This document shows positions 12,633 through 24,897 of a stretch of 64,000 nt of DNA, piece by piece; position 1 is the first letter of the stretch, and each line of letters begins with the position of its first letter. A program made the translations under genes and the position numbers. The stretch comes from Heliocidaris erythrogramma (taxonomy: Eukaryota; Echinodermata; Echinoidea; Camarodonta; Echinometridae): assembly GCA_025617745.1 (NCBI GenBank), contig CM046855.1:16647880-16711879 (forward strand), given 5' to 3'. The notes beneath the pieces are model-generated. The model did not search any database, had not been told where the DNA came from, and saw nothing but the letters and a program-made list of their open reading frames with translations.

Positions 12633-14342
12633 CCAGGACAACTACCCCCAGGACAATTACCCCCCCCCCCCGACAATTCACCCCCAGGAAAATCCCCCAT
12701 CAAATAACGATTACCCTGATACTCCCCCCCCGGACAACAATCCCCAAAATCCGGGGGGTAGTTGCCCTGGGGGTAATTGTCCTGGGGGTAGTTGTCCTGG
12801 GGGTAATTGTCCTAGGGGTAATTGTCCTAAGGGATAGTTGTCCAGGGGGTAGTTGTCCTGGGGGTAATTGTCCTAGGGGTAATTGTCCTATAAAGGGATA
12901 GTTGTCCAGGGGGTAGTTGTCCTGGGGGTAATTGTCCTAGGGGTAATTGTCCTATAAAGGGATAGCTGTCCAGGGGGTAGTTGTCCATATACGTGGGTGA
13001 ATATACTGGCTACTTTTGTGAAACTCGCAAAATTGCCTCAGTCTTGAATTTGATCAAAGTGCCTATCAGGCAGGAACAGCATGTTCTCTGTCCTCTATCA
13101 ATAATTGATGTGAACAGTCATTTAATCCTTAATCCTATACCTCCCCAGCACATCCCCACCATCCCCCACACCCACACACACTTTTTGTTTTTCAGTAGTT
13201 TTTATTCATTTATATATATAACGGAACATTCGTCTTGAATTAATACAACAAATTACAATCAATAAAATCATTGAAACAAGGCATTTACAACAAATATATC
13301 ATTGAATGAAATGTAATCATTAAAAGAAAAGACAAAAAAAAATGCCCCCTCCTTACCTCAAACAATAAAAATCAAACTTTATAACATAATACATTTTTAC
13401 TATAGACTCCTTATTCCACTTAACACACACACACACCCATCCACACAGCTTTACATGGCTTTACTTCCGATGACAAGTATTGTTCCTCTATTGTTCCTCC
13501 GTCCTCCGACAGTCGACGGAATAAGGCACAAATTCATTGTTCGACGTTCGAGGACTATTGTCTGGCTTCCGAGGACCATTGTTGTCATGATTTTTTTTTT
13601 TTGTTCTCTGTCCGAAAATGTCCTCGGACATACGGCTATACCAGCCCACACCCACACACACAAAGATGCCCACACATGACGTTGGGGATTATTTCTGCAC
13701 ATATTTTCAGGTTTGACTGTTGTAAAGGATGAAAATTGCAGCGCATTACAGGAAGATGGACCTAAAATGTTCCATTTTCAAGAAGAGAGATTGAAAAAAA
13801 AATTCGGTTTGGGCCATTTAATGTTATTTCTTTCTTTCCCCATTTCTTCAAACCAGTTGAGGATGCGTTATTGTCTGGGCATGTGGTAAAGGAGCACTGT
13901 ATCCATAGTGATATATTTCACATGCTTAATTTAAGAAAATAATGTTAAAACATTATTTCATCAGTAACTTAAGAGGAAATAATGAATTAGAAGAAAATAA
14001 TGTAAATGTTGTTAGGCTCTCCTCTCGTAACTGCATTCAGTCTTTCCAACACTTTTCAGGCAAAAATGGGTATTGATGTAGATGATTTTTGCTGGAAAGA
14101 CACCGCCTGCAATGGTGGTGGTGGTTGTGGATTGGGGCAGTGGCGTATCCAGCAAACCAAATTTTGCGAGTTTTACAAAAGTAGCCATGCTGTACTCACT
14201 CAAGCGTAAATATTGTCTATTTTCATAGTGTCATCCCATGAAACAGAAACCCATAACTGTATAAGAAAAAATCGTATCGATATTGTGAAATTATGGTTTT
14301 GGAGGATATTTTCAAAGTGTGTACTTCTTTTTATGCGCACTG

Positions 14343-15984
14343 CATAACAAGGCCAGTTTGTACATACAAAAGAAAAAAAAATCATTTTAAACAGATCTGT
14401 AATACAAACAATAAACAGCATCTATTGAACGTTTTATAAATTAATATGCTGTCCTACAATATACAGATATAGGTTTTCTTCTTTCAAATCTATATAAAGC
14501 TTTTCATAATTCGGTACACAGACCTGGTATATCCTCCGAAATCAAATGTTTGACCCGTACATGTTATTCACATTGGATATATACTTTTATTTCAGATTAT
14601 CTAATGTAATAGGCAATGGAGGAGTAATCATTGAACATATTAATAAAGATAACCAAAGATGGTACATATACATAATTGTTCCGGGCTTTATTTCGTCAGA
14701 TATATAGGGCTACAGGTTGGGGTTACGATTGGGTTTTTAAGTTAGGGTTAGGGTCAGATGTAGGTGTAGTGGTAGATCGAGGAATCAATTTTGGAATTTG
14801 GTTAGTGTTATGAATCACCGCGGAGAAATTTTCGCCGGAGCATGTGTCGTACGACCTCAAAGTCACAACTTTCACTGTCCATGCTGTCGTTGCTATAGTA
14901 ATCTTTCATGCAAAACGTCATTATCCTCATTATGATGATCACCTTCGCATCATCATTATCATCTCCACCACTCATCTTAATGTATTTCGGAAGAGCTGTC
15001 ATTTAAATGAGTTGCCATTGCTATTGAGTTGCTATTTTGTCGCGGAGTAATGTACAAGTAAGTGTTTGTTTATGTCAATTATTATATTTTTACTTCCTTA
15101 GAACGGTACAAGTGGAACAATTAAGTATATTCTTTAAAAATACAATGCACTTCCTAAAGACAACATTGACTCATTTCCGTTCTATGGGATGTAGGACAGT
15201 CCTTCTGCATGCACTTTATGGAAAGAAAGAGAGAAAGAGAGAGGGGATGAGAAATAGGGAGAAAACGAGGGAAAGAGAGAGAGAGAGAGAGAGAGAACGG
15301 GAAAGGGGGGGGGGGGGCACGGAAGACACAAACTGTTCCTCATGAGCACACAACTCTGCAATCCATGCAATGTTGATATGCCAATCTCGGATGGATACCA
15401 CAGATCTATATATGAAAGATGACATCATAATGATATCATCATCTAACCATCTAAACTCTGAAAGGAAACACGTAGCATGTCACGTGATCATTGATTGGCA
15501 GGAAGTTAATGTTACGAGGTACCTGGATCTAGACGAGATGGTAGTAGCCCTCCGTGCGTACACAATTTCCGTCCCATTATCAAAAGAAGCATAATATCTA
15601 TCCTGCAGTCTTTTTTATTAAGTTGTAGTGTGAATCGTAAACACAAAATTGGAAGAGGATTCAAAGGCCTAATAAAGATAATGATGTCACCTTCGCCCTA
15701 TATTTAAACACAAACAGATGCATATTCAGATTTTGAGACATTACGAAATTATGTTATTCCCAGTCTAACAAAAGGTATTATTGCGCAAGATGAAATCGGG
15801 GGTTCGGAACAAAATAAAATGAAGCTTTTACTAAATCGGAGGAGAGGTGGAAGAACATGATAAAGAAGAACAACATCTGAAAGGGAGTGAAATGGAGTGA
15901 AAAGGGAGGGGTTTGTGATGACTGAGAATATGGGAAAAGAGAGCTTTATAATTAAGAATGGTGAAGAAGATATATGGGCGGGTG
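14343..15984. other. No gene recognised
   Basis: AT-rich sequence. A short telomere-like stretch (TTAGGGTTAGGG) lies near 14743-14754, too short to call an interstitial telomere. A (GA)n run followed by about 12 G lies at 15268-15317. Open frames over the microsatellite are low-complexity. Confidence 0.45.
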
Positions 15985-16134
15985 CAGTGGCGTAGCGTCT
16001 GCTGGTGCCTCCCGCATCAAATGGAAAAAAAGGGGAAAAGATAGAAGAAGAGAAAGAAAGATCGAGGCACCCCCCTCCCTCGTGACATCAGTGCCTCCTC
16101 CTACAGGGGGGGGGGGGGGCATTTTTCGCCACTG
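15985..16134. mobile_element. Short TIR element of the CAGTGGCG family
   Basis: Begins CAGTGGCGTAGCG and ends TTCGCCACTG, giving an inverted terminal CAGTGGCG. The interior is purine-rich with a poly-G tract. No 8-bp target duplication is obvious, so the superfamily (hAT-like by the CAGTG end) is a guess. Confidence 0.5.
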
Positions 16135-16259
16135 AGCACATTGGAATAGGGAATAACAATGATGAGGGCGGGAAAGAGAAACAAATGTGGCTCGCAAACC
16201 GAAACATTGAAGGATGAGAGAAAGAAGGGATTAAAACTGAGCAGAAGAAAGGTGAAGCA

Positions 16260-16505
16260 ATAGATAAAGAGCGGAAGAATGAAACAAGAAAAGAGAGAGA
16301 GAGAGAAAAAAAAAGACAGCAACACAGAATGTATCAAATAAGCGGGAGGAAAGGGAGACTAAAAAAAGATAAAGGAAGAGAAAGGGGTAGAAGGAGAGGG
16401 GAGAAAGAAAAGGAGAGAGAGAGGGGGTGAGGGGAGAGGGAGGTAGAGATAGATAGAGAGAGAGAGAGAGAAAGAGAAAGAGGGGAGGAGAGAGAGGGGT
16501 GAAGA
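16260..16505. repeat. Purine-rich (GA)n region
   Basis: Interrupted GA/GGGA microsatellite. Open frames across it encode Ser/Leu/Pro-rich low-complexity peptides only. Confidence 0.85.
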
Positions 16506-16729
16506 AAGTAATAATTTGTCATACGAAGAAAAAGAAATCAAGGGAGAAACTTTCTTGATGTCTGAGGAAGGAATTAATGTTCAACCTTGACAATTTCCAT
16601 CAACATGATCAAGTTTGCCAATCAATAATGCACGACATTTGAGGAGCAGTTAGACAAAAAAAGCACACCACAAAGTCTTACCACAAACTAAGTGGTATGT
16701 AATATGGCTTCGGTTCAGATGAGTAGTAA

Positions 16730-17022
16730 ACAAAGAACAGTATAACGGATCTGAGACGGAAGTACCTTCCCACCAAAACAGGAAAGGCCCGTGAGAAACT
16801 GAAAAGAGCAGAACACATTGCAAGACAAAGGAAGTGTCATAACAGAAAGAGGAAAGAGTATGATTTACTGAAAGAAGAATATCGTGTGTTCAGAGCCAGA
16901 AGGGCGTTAACTCTGTGTTAAAACATACGAGTTAACGCCCTTCTGGCTCTCAACACACGATATAGAAAAGAAAAGCGTTCGATCTGAAGGACAAGCGCAG
17001 TGATATCGACGACGCAGTCTAA
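16730..17022 (+). pseudogene. Coding-like fragment interrupted by a hairpin
   Basis: An open frame runs from 16730 to the stop at 16919-16921 (63 codons, no initiating Met). It is unusually protein-like: rich in Lys, Arg and Glu with long helical potential (for example KAREKLKRAEHIARQRKCHN and KRKEYDLLKEEYRVFRARRA). After the second arm of a 35-bp hairpin (16879-16963), a further open stretch at 16966-17022 reads KRKAFDLKDKRSDIDDAV followed by a stop. I read this as the C-terminal part of a basic, probably nucleic-acid-binding protein, broken by an inverted duplication. I do not recognise the family. It could be derived from a transposon or a retrocopy. No splice sites were identified. Confidence 0.4.
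16879..16963. repeat. 35-bp inverted repeat (hairpin)
   Basis: Arms at 16879-16913 and 16929-16963 are complementary at 34 of 35 positions with a 15-nt loop. The left arm overlaps the end of the coding-like fragment, so the right arm is an inverted copy of coding-like sequence. Confidence 0.85.
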
Positions 17023-17094
17023 AATGCTGAAATAGTTTATCCTTATACTGCATCATAATTACGTTTTCATGTTTAACAGGAGAATAACTTTGGG

Positions 17095-17215
17095 ACTGAG
17101 AGAGAGAGAGAGGGGGGAGAGATGGGGAGGAGGGAGAGAGGGGGGGGGAGAACTAGGGGACAGATGGAAAGAGAGGGGTAGAAGGAGAGAGGGGGGGGGG
17201 GGAGAAGAAAAAGGG
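17095..17215. repeat. GA- and G-rich tract
   Basis: Low-complexity purine tract with several G runs of 9-12. Confidence 0.85.
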
Positions 17216-18540
17216 ATTTGAGATAATGAGAAGAGAAAAGATGAAAACAGACAGACGGCAGACAGGGGAATGGTATAGGCAGAAAATAAAGATGGTGAGC
17301 TGAATTTGTTGAACCGTGACAGTAATTTTCATCCCTATTCATAATCATGTCCGCACCGCAGCTCATATGACATATATACTATGATATGATTAATATACAC
17401 AATGTTCTTGCATTCAATCATGAATCAAGATCGATGATTCATCGCTGAAAAGAGGGAGAAACGTGAGCTATACATCCTTGAACCAAGACTATCGTTTGTT
17501 ATGACGCGAGCGACTCACAATCTCAGCATCACCCATAGTGCAATGACCTCGTGACAAGCACGCGAGAGGAACGTAAGGTCATAGAAATGTCAACACGATG
17601 TCGAGACCATTATTGCGTGTCGACAAGAATCTCACGGAAAACCGAGAAATAGTTTGTCAACTCTCCAAGAACTGAAATGTGTCGGAAATCCTCGGAAATC
17701 ATCTCAAAGCAATCTATTATCATGACTGACAGCCTTAATTTCTTGAGAAAGATTGATCATTAATGTCAATGTTGAAACAAGGGTATGTAAGTAATAGCAA
17801 AGTGCTTTGCACTCTGTGTTTAATGAACCCTGTCATGTACTTTTGATCAACATTAAAGCCAAATCTACTTGAAGTTTTAATGATGCGAGGCAGCTCGTTA
17901 TTGTATATATCTGTCTTCATTGTCAGATTATGTCGTAATTTATAACGACCTCATATCAAACAAATCTTTTTATAAGCCTATACTTCAATCATCAATAATA
18001 ACTTCATAGTCATGTTATGATATTTCTTTTTTTGTTCTGTCGTCTATTATTCTACTTCTTCCTCTCCATGTTTCCCTTCCCATTCTCTATACTCTACTTT
18101 CCATTAATCAGATATACTTCTTAGTCACCGATGTAAATTTAAAAAAAAAAGTTCTTTGGAGGTGCCTGATACACAATAACCATGAGCCATTTTGTCCTTC
18201 TGCCAGTATATAAGGCTATTTCGAATGCATCCTAATTCAAAGTTTGAAGACTCACTAATTATTAACATACATGTAATATTTACATTTGTAACTGATCTAA
18301 GTAAAGGCAATTCAGAATACCCTGATATATATCAAAATAAATCACCCGATGCAGCTCAGTGAAATATGCCCCGACATGCACATGCAAAAAATGAAGAGAA
18401 AAAAAAGAAACTAAAATAAATCGATGAGACCTTGACGGTTTCTGATTACATGTTTTTTTTTAATAATCTGTTCAAATAAGCGAGTAGAAAAACGTGACTA
18501 AATACAATTCATTACATAAAAGGGAGAGAACGGAGAGAGG
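17216..18540. other. No gene recognised
   Basis: AT-rich sequence with short unconvincing open frames. Confidence 0.45.
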
Positions 18541-18546
18541 GAGGGA

Positions 18547-18585
<39 letters not shown>

Positions 18586-18602
18586 GGTAGGAGAGTGAGA
18601 GA
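18541..18602. repeat. (GA)n microsatellite
   Basis: A nearly uninterrupted GA run. Confidence 0.9.
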
Positions 18603-18843
18603 AGGGGCCGAATGGGACAGATATGATGAGAGATGAGGGTTAGATATTGGTGCCTATATGATTTTTACTTGGTACATTTGCCCCTTTGGGAATTATCGGA
18701 AAAAGGATGGGAAACGTACCTTTCATGATTTTCTAGAATACAGTGCACTTTATCGACTTATCAACTCATGGTTTTTAATGATATTGAGAGGGAATGTATC
18801 TAGACAAGCAAATTTTTGGTTACACGGTGATAGTATACCATCT

Positions 18844-18982
18844 GGAGGGCGTTTCATGAAAGGACTTGTCAGATATTTTATCCGACAAATTTGCTCTCAG
18901 CCAATCAGTTGCAAGGATTTCAGTAGCTTATAACAGTTGTCGGATAAAATATCCGACAACTTCCTTTCACGAAACGCTCCCC
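18844..18982. mobile_element. Foldback MITE
   Basis: Inverted arms of about 45 bp: left 18844-18888 (begins GGAGGGCGTTTCATGAAAGG) and right 18937-18982 (reverse complement begins GGGGAGCGTTTCGTGAAAGG). Each arm contains GATAAAATATC-type sequence. The 48-bp centre has no coding content. This looks like a typical non-autonomous DNA element; the superfamily was not determined. Confidence 0.75.
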
Positions 18983-21900
18983 TGGTTTTTCCTTCATCAT
19001 TATTCACCTTTGAACTTTTAATACAGTCATTTTACCCTTTGTTCGAAGGGTTGCAAGTTTATTCTATGAGTCAAGGAGAGTGTCATGATCCCGCAGAAAT
19101 ATTAAAAGGAACTTTATCAAGGTAACATGGTAACGCTGACTGATATAACATTATAATTATCATGGTTGCACCAGGGAGGTGATGGTTATCAAGGAGAAGG
19201 ATCTCATATTATAACAGAGCGAGAGAATGTATAATGCCGAAAGATGGTTCTGAAGGAGAGTGAGAAGGATAGAGATCATGGAGATGGTGTTGGTAAGAAA
19301 GTATTTTTTAAAAGAGAACTTAATATGGAGAAACTTAGAAGTAGGAATACATGTAATACATATATATAAGTTATAGAAATAGAGAAGGCGGAAGACGAAT
19401 AGGAGGCAGGGAGGAAAAAAAAGAGAAAGATTGAGCGAGAGGGAGGGAGAGAGAGAGAGGGGGTGGAGAAGAAAGTCAGACAAAGAAAGAGAAAGGTGGA
19501 TGATAACAAAAATTGTGGCTATTAAAGAGGGACGGAGGGACAATGAAACAGATTTAAATAAGATATTTAAAAATAGAGAGGGGGAGAAAGGCGATCAGAA
19601 AGATGATAAAATGAAAGAGAGCGAAAGAAAGAAAGAAAGAGAATGAGAGAGAGAGAGAGATGGGAAGGATACAATAAGGAAAAAGTGAATGAGAGAGAGA
19701 GAGAGAAAAAAAAAATAAGGGGGGAGGGGGAGTCATGATGAGAAATGCAAAGAGACATTATAACAAGTCAGCTGTGATGAAAGAGATGATGACACGACAA
19801 ACAGTGTACTTCGTGTCTATAGTCTGTAATCGTGACAGTACAAGGTCAGTCATTCTCCTTGTCATCCACCGTGACTGGGCGTCATCTCACTAATCATCGC
19901 CAGATGATGACGGCCATATCATACTTCATTCCATGAATTATTAACACAATTACGAATTGATATTAATTTGGATTTTGTTGCTTTTGCTGGTGCACAGCTT
20001 GAATGTGTGCTAAAGGTAAATTTATGTTGATTGTGCGCTAATATCTTTAGCGATACCATAATCATATACGAAGTAAGGACATGGCTGTTAATACTATCTC
20101 TTTATTGTTCTTACGATGTTAATCCGAAAGAGCATAATTACTTGGGGAGAAGATAACACCACCTTATCCATCTATATACTACGTTTAATGTATGGAAATG
20201 TAACTATCAATTCAGTTAATATCACAGGAACATAACAGTAAGGGAGGGGGGGGGGGCATAGTAGAGGTGTACGGGTAATCGGGGAAGGGAAATAGAGGGG
20301 AGAGGTGGGGATATAACAATATAACAGTCAGAAAAGGGGGAAACAAGAGAAGAAACAAGAGATGAATTAAGAAGAAACTTTTAAAATCCACATCAACATA
20401 ATCTAAAATTAGAAATTACGATGACAAGTGTAGAGCTCATAAATGAGGGCGCTATAGCAAGATGACAATCAGTACATGGCAGTGAAATGCAATCGCGTTT
20501 TTAACTTGAAATTGTAACGGGGGAATGTTGTTTAATTAACTCTCATATTTCATGAAAGGAATAACAACAACAATTGTTTTGATATTGATGTGAGGGTTGC
20601 ATTCCCGAGTCTAATGTGATAAAATATTAGGCATTTAAACTCTTCAAGCCAAGGCAATGAATCTTCGACAAGTAACTGTGTAGGGAACAACATACATGTA
20701 TAATTTATGAAATTATGATTTATTTTTATTATTTTAGGGGGGAGGCCAATGTTTTAGTCCAAGTAGATAGATTAGTCACCAATCACCTTTTAAATATATT
20801 TCCTACATAATAATGTTGTACATTTGACTTGACTTCATCTAAATATTCATATAAAGTTGTGAAATGTAGTGGAAGTAATGAGCGAACACTTGTTGCCGCA
20901 AGCATGGAAATCACAACCGGTTTGGCGCGAAAAATTACTGAGATTACATGGTAGAATCAGCCGACAGACAATATTTCTCGCTCCAATCCCCCTGCTTCTT
21001 CTTGGCGCCTCGTTTGTAATCACGTGTAAACCATGCATACAGTCTGTTTAGATAGATTATTATTGTTCAATAGACTTGGACTGGACATTTATAGGGTTAA
21101 GGTCGTAAAAGTGAAAAAAAAAAATTGCCAGTATGACAAGAAAGATTTCGATTTTGTTCCATATTTTTATTATTTTGTTCATGACCAAAAAGTGCAAGTG
21201 TGGAAAAAGATTTTGAATTTATGTAGAATTGTGGATGATACGCCATTGGATCAAATGGTCAATATCTACCCCTATAAAATGCAACCCCAACAAAAATACA
21301 TGTCCCTTTATAAAACTGATATAAATACTTGTTATTGTAGGGAGATTATTACTGAATCAATCATCAGCTTCTAGTTAAACATTAATTTTGTTCCCACTAC
21401 TTGCAATAAAGTTGAATTCATGCATTTTTGTAATAAGATACAGAAAATTGATATTCAGTTTGACATGGTAAGCTAAATAAATATTTTCAAGAAGAGCAGG
21501 TCTGCTGCCGACAATTATAAAAACAAATTAGAAACAAACAAACAAACAAACGAATAGAGAAACAAGAACCCCGGGTATTTTTATAGCTCAGCTCAGTGCC
21601 GCACAAGAAATTCGAGCATCATTAATTTATTTATCTACTTTTAGGTATACCTTGATCAGGTTTTACGTAATCATTATAAAAGTTCCCTAATGAAGACCAT
21701 TTCATCTGTATCAATTAAGCATCTATATTACATTTCTCAATGCCAACACACAATTATTTTGCAAGTGATTAAAGTCTCCAATATGTGTCGACGGTAAAGT
21801 GACGCCGTCTGCGCTTTTTAGAAGACGTTTTCTCACGAGGATTATTGGACAATCCGGGGACGGGTGAAATGTAGCAGGATTCATTTACCTTTCATTAGTG

Positions 21901-22060
21901 CTGTTAATAAATCGTCAAACCCTGGTCGCCTGTTTAAGTTGAAATTGACTGTTTAATTATACCTTGTGGATAAATAGATGCACCGTGTAATGGAGAATAA
22001 ATGGGGGAGGGAGAGATACAACAATGAAGTTAGCGTAAAAGTTAATATAGTAATCAAAAT
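18983..22060. other. No gene recognised; GA-rich islands
   Basis: An interrupted GA-rich stretch covers about 19430-19720. A patch at 20860-21040 is open on both strands for about 60 codons but shows no recognisable domain. An AAAC repeat lies near 21537-21551. Confidence 0.4.
19122..19134. promoter_or_regulatory. RFX X-box-like motif
   Basis: GTAACATGGTAAC is near-palindromic and similar to the RFX X-box. It is weak, being motif evidence only. Confidence 0.15.
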
Positions 22061-23670
22061 ATAGAGGATAAGAGAGAGAGGGAGAGAGAGGGAGAGAGAG
22101 AGCGAAAGAGATTACAGTGCATAAAAAACGGATAAGAAAATGACACAGATGTAGAGAACTGAGACATGGATAGGAGAGGGGGATGGGGGATGGGGGGTGG
22201 GGGGGGGGGGCAGGCGTAGATATAAAAGGAGATACAACCTAATGGTACAAAACGATTACTTATGGAAATATTTTCGTTACAACTAAAAATAAATGTGACC
22301 ATAATGGAAATACGTCGATCTTGTTTTTTGTGTCGCTCAACGATAATACTTTGTAAACATATTGAAATATTAGCCTCATCGCATATAAAGTATTTCTATT
22401 CAAGCTCCAACACCAGATCATTTCATACTGAAACATTGTACATTCCATCTAATTCAGCCTTTGGGCTGCCATTATTTGCATTTCAATTGAATTCAATTCA
22501 TGCCAAATTTGAACATTGTTTTTGCCCAATCATACCCTCATGTTGAGCGATTTTTTTAAAGTCAACCTTATTTTTTTTGTATTTCGTGCTTTAATTGATC
22601 CTCCGCATTTCAAATGAAACATAACGTAGCATCAAAAATATGATGGATCCTGTAATAAAATTTAAAAGATGTACAAAATGTTTAACATACATAAACAAAA
22701 CGACGACTGACTATCGATTACTAATAATAAAAAAATTACACACGATTGCAAAAAAGATAAACTACGCACATTTTTTTTTACAGTGTAACACGTGGATATG
22801 TAACCTTCCAAATACAACCGACTGAAAACTGTTCTCACGGGGATCACTTGTAAAAGGATTGATCTAAGGCAATGTCACCGATTAAAACAATTCACCTCCA
22901 AATGTTCTCTCTGTGGATGACTCAATAACTATTATCCTTGATCTCTCATGCAATGTCACGTTCACTCAAAATATCAGTTTTTTATTATTGTTCTTAGAAA
23001 TACAAAAAGGAAAGTGAGAAAAAAAATCACACCTATACTGAAATTATTGCAAGTGACAACATAAACATGAAGATAATGTTATTTAATTGCCTTCACCTTT
23101 CAAAGAAAGACAAATTCCCCTCAATTTTAAACATAAAAGCAACTGCTTAAAAAATACAGAGCGAGCAACAACACGAATGTACCTCTTCTGTAAAAATCTG
23201 AATCATTGTTCACCTCATGTCCCCATTTGTAAACTAGTTTGCAAGTTATTTCTTCATTCATAATGTGTCAGTATTTATGGTGATATAATCATCTCTCAAT
23301 TCATTTGCAGTCATATAATTTCGGAGTGAGTTGTATAGCTTTGACTACATACAGCCATGGAAAAATTATTAGAACCAAGAATGGTTACTGAAAGTGTTAT
23401 ATTTGTGGTAAGAAGGAAATAAAATATCGTAAAAGCAAGGTACAATTGCTGGAATTTGTTATTCATTTAATGAAATACAAAGACAAATCATTTTCATTAG
23501 TTTGAATGCATATTATAGTACCGTTATTGCAGAAGCTTGGTCTAATAATATTTTGCAGGGCTGTTTAAATATAGACCCATTCCTGTGAAATCTATGAAAA
23601 TTGTTTTCTGTTTGCAATCATAAACTCTCAAAGTTCTGCTTAATAATAACAATGACTGTTTCTTTTAAAT
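22061..23670. other. No gene recognised
   Basis: Begins with GA-rich and G-rich low-complexity sequence (22070-22210), then AT-rich sequence without recognisable exons. Confidence 0.45.
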
Positions 23671-23674
23671 AAAT

Positions 23675-23740
23675 GCCATGTTGGGGATCGAACCCATCTC
23701 CATTCAGTTGTTTAAACCACTAGACTAAGACATCTCTACA
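23675..23740 (-). mobile_element. tRNA-like fragment (SINE head)
   Basis: On the minus strand an A box (TCTTAGTCTAGTGG, plus-strand 23717-23730) and a B box (TGGGTTCGATCCCC, 23683-23696) occur at tRNA-like spacing. Acceptor ends do not pair convincingly and no terminator run follows, so a decayed SINE head or pseudo-tRNA is more likely than a working tRNA gene. Confidence 0.5.
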
Positions 23741-24865
23741 ATACTTTCAAGTCAAACGTATTCCTATACATCTCACTCTATACTTTAACCCAACTGTGAT
23801 TGTTGTTGAAAAGGACACACATTCTGTCCTATTTGCAAACTGAACTCTTTTTATTTAGGAGACGACGTCTTCTAAGATTGTAGACTATTTGTTTTTCAGT
23901 ACCCTCTGAACGGAGACAAATTCTCGTCATGGAACCCCCTAACCTCTAGGCCTGCCCCTCCACGCTCTAGCCAACTAGTACGACTGGTCGTCTCTAAATC
24001 AAATAACCGCTCAAATCGCCTGATTGACTTCGATTTTTCTCATCAATGTCTAACCTCCTCGCTGCTTTCTTCTTCTCTGCCACCCTCTCGACCTCTCTCT
24101 CCGTTTCATTGACGTCTTCGAAGAGGGGATCGGAGTCTGTGATGGGGAATTATGGCTACGTTAGCGACAGAAAACAACGACCCAGAGGATGAAAGAAATT
24201 AAGAATGATTGTACCGTCGAGGATCGCATGTCCAGATTCGAATTTCTAAACATGGAAATCGATGACAGTTTGCGAAGAAAATAAAGTTCACCTGCTCTCT
24301 ATGCGCGCTTTCAATAGCAATGAGAACTCATGGCGCCTCTCAGTACAGAACAAACACACTCATTGGTCGTTTATCGGCATCACGTGACCTGGGACGCGCC
24401 ATAACTTGCTCGATGAAAACAAGATTGATCTCGCTGTAGAGTGCAAGGATGTAATTACACAATAAAATAGATGCTGGAAGGTTCAGATCGGACAACAGCC
24501 GTCGGGTACAGGATGCAGACTGCATCGATCTCAAACTTCTCCTCTTTCCCAAAACAAACACAAAAGATATACTTTACAAAAAATGTAGATCACTGTTCTT
24601 TTATATGTGAAAACGTGATAATCGAATTTATAAACGTTATTGAAGAAAAGGCTGTGCTTGATGGGGGAATCATGTACAAAAAGAGAAAAATAAATAGTTT
24701 ACTGCAGGGCAAGAGAGAGGGAGACAGACGGAAAGCAGGAAAGAATGAAAACAGTGAGGAGAGAGAGAGAGAGAGCATTAAAGAGACATGAGAGTGTGTA
24801 AGAACGTGAGCGTGTGTGTGAGAGAGGGAGATAGAGAAAGAGGGGAAGTGGGCCAGAGAATGTGT

Positions 24866-24897
<32 letters not shown>

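Larger units (their letters stand above)
12122..13000. repeat. TU-like foldback with 15-16 bp tandem repeats
   Basis: Units of the type GGACAACTACCCCC lie at 12124-12232 and 12632-12720, and about 15 reverse-complement units (GGGGGTAGTTGTCCT, GGGGGTAATTGTCCTA) at 12748-12987. The reverse array also has a higher-order period of about 64 bp, made of four units plus TAAA and repeated about two and a half times. Inverted arms of about 15-bp direct repeats match the published description of sea urchin TU elements; identity with TU is not proven. The block interrupts the left arm of the mariner-type element around it. Confidence 0.7.
11969..14342. mobile_element. Tc1/mariner-type element with nested insertions
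   Basis: Left end CAGTGCGTATCAAAAGTACA (11969) follows the dinucleotide TA. The right end, read in reverse complement, is CAGTGCGCATAAAAAGAAGT (ending 14342), followed by CA where TA would be expected. The arms stay similar for about 150 bp (left 11969-12121, right 14200-14342) and resume at 13004 and 14187 with GGCTACTTTTGT, so the left arm has been split by an insertion of about 0.88 kb. No transposase frame was found. The interior contains CA repeats and unassigned sequence. The family call rests on the CAGTGCG end and the TA site and is inference. Confidence 0.7.

Noticed and set aside
12748..12987. Possible simple minisatellite
   Set aside because: The same unit occurs inverted at 12124-12232 and 12632-12720 and the block interrupts a transposon arm, so it is part of a foldback rather than a free minisatellite.
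14741..14760. Telomere-like TTAGGG repeats
   Set aside because: Only about two units; too short to indicate an interstitial telomere.
19160..19758. Several overlapping frames on the minus strand
   Set aside because: All are low-complexity translations of the interrupted GA tract.
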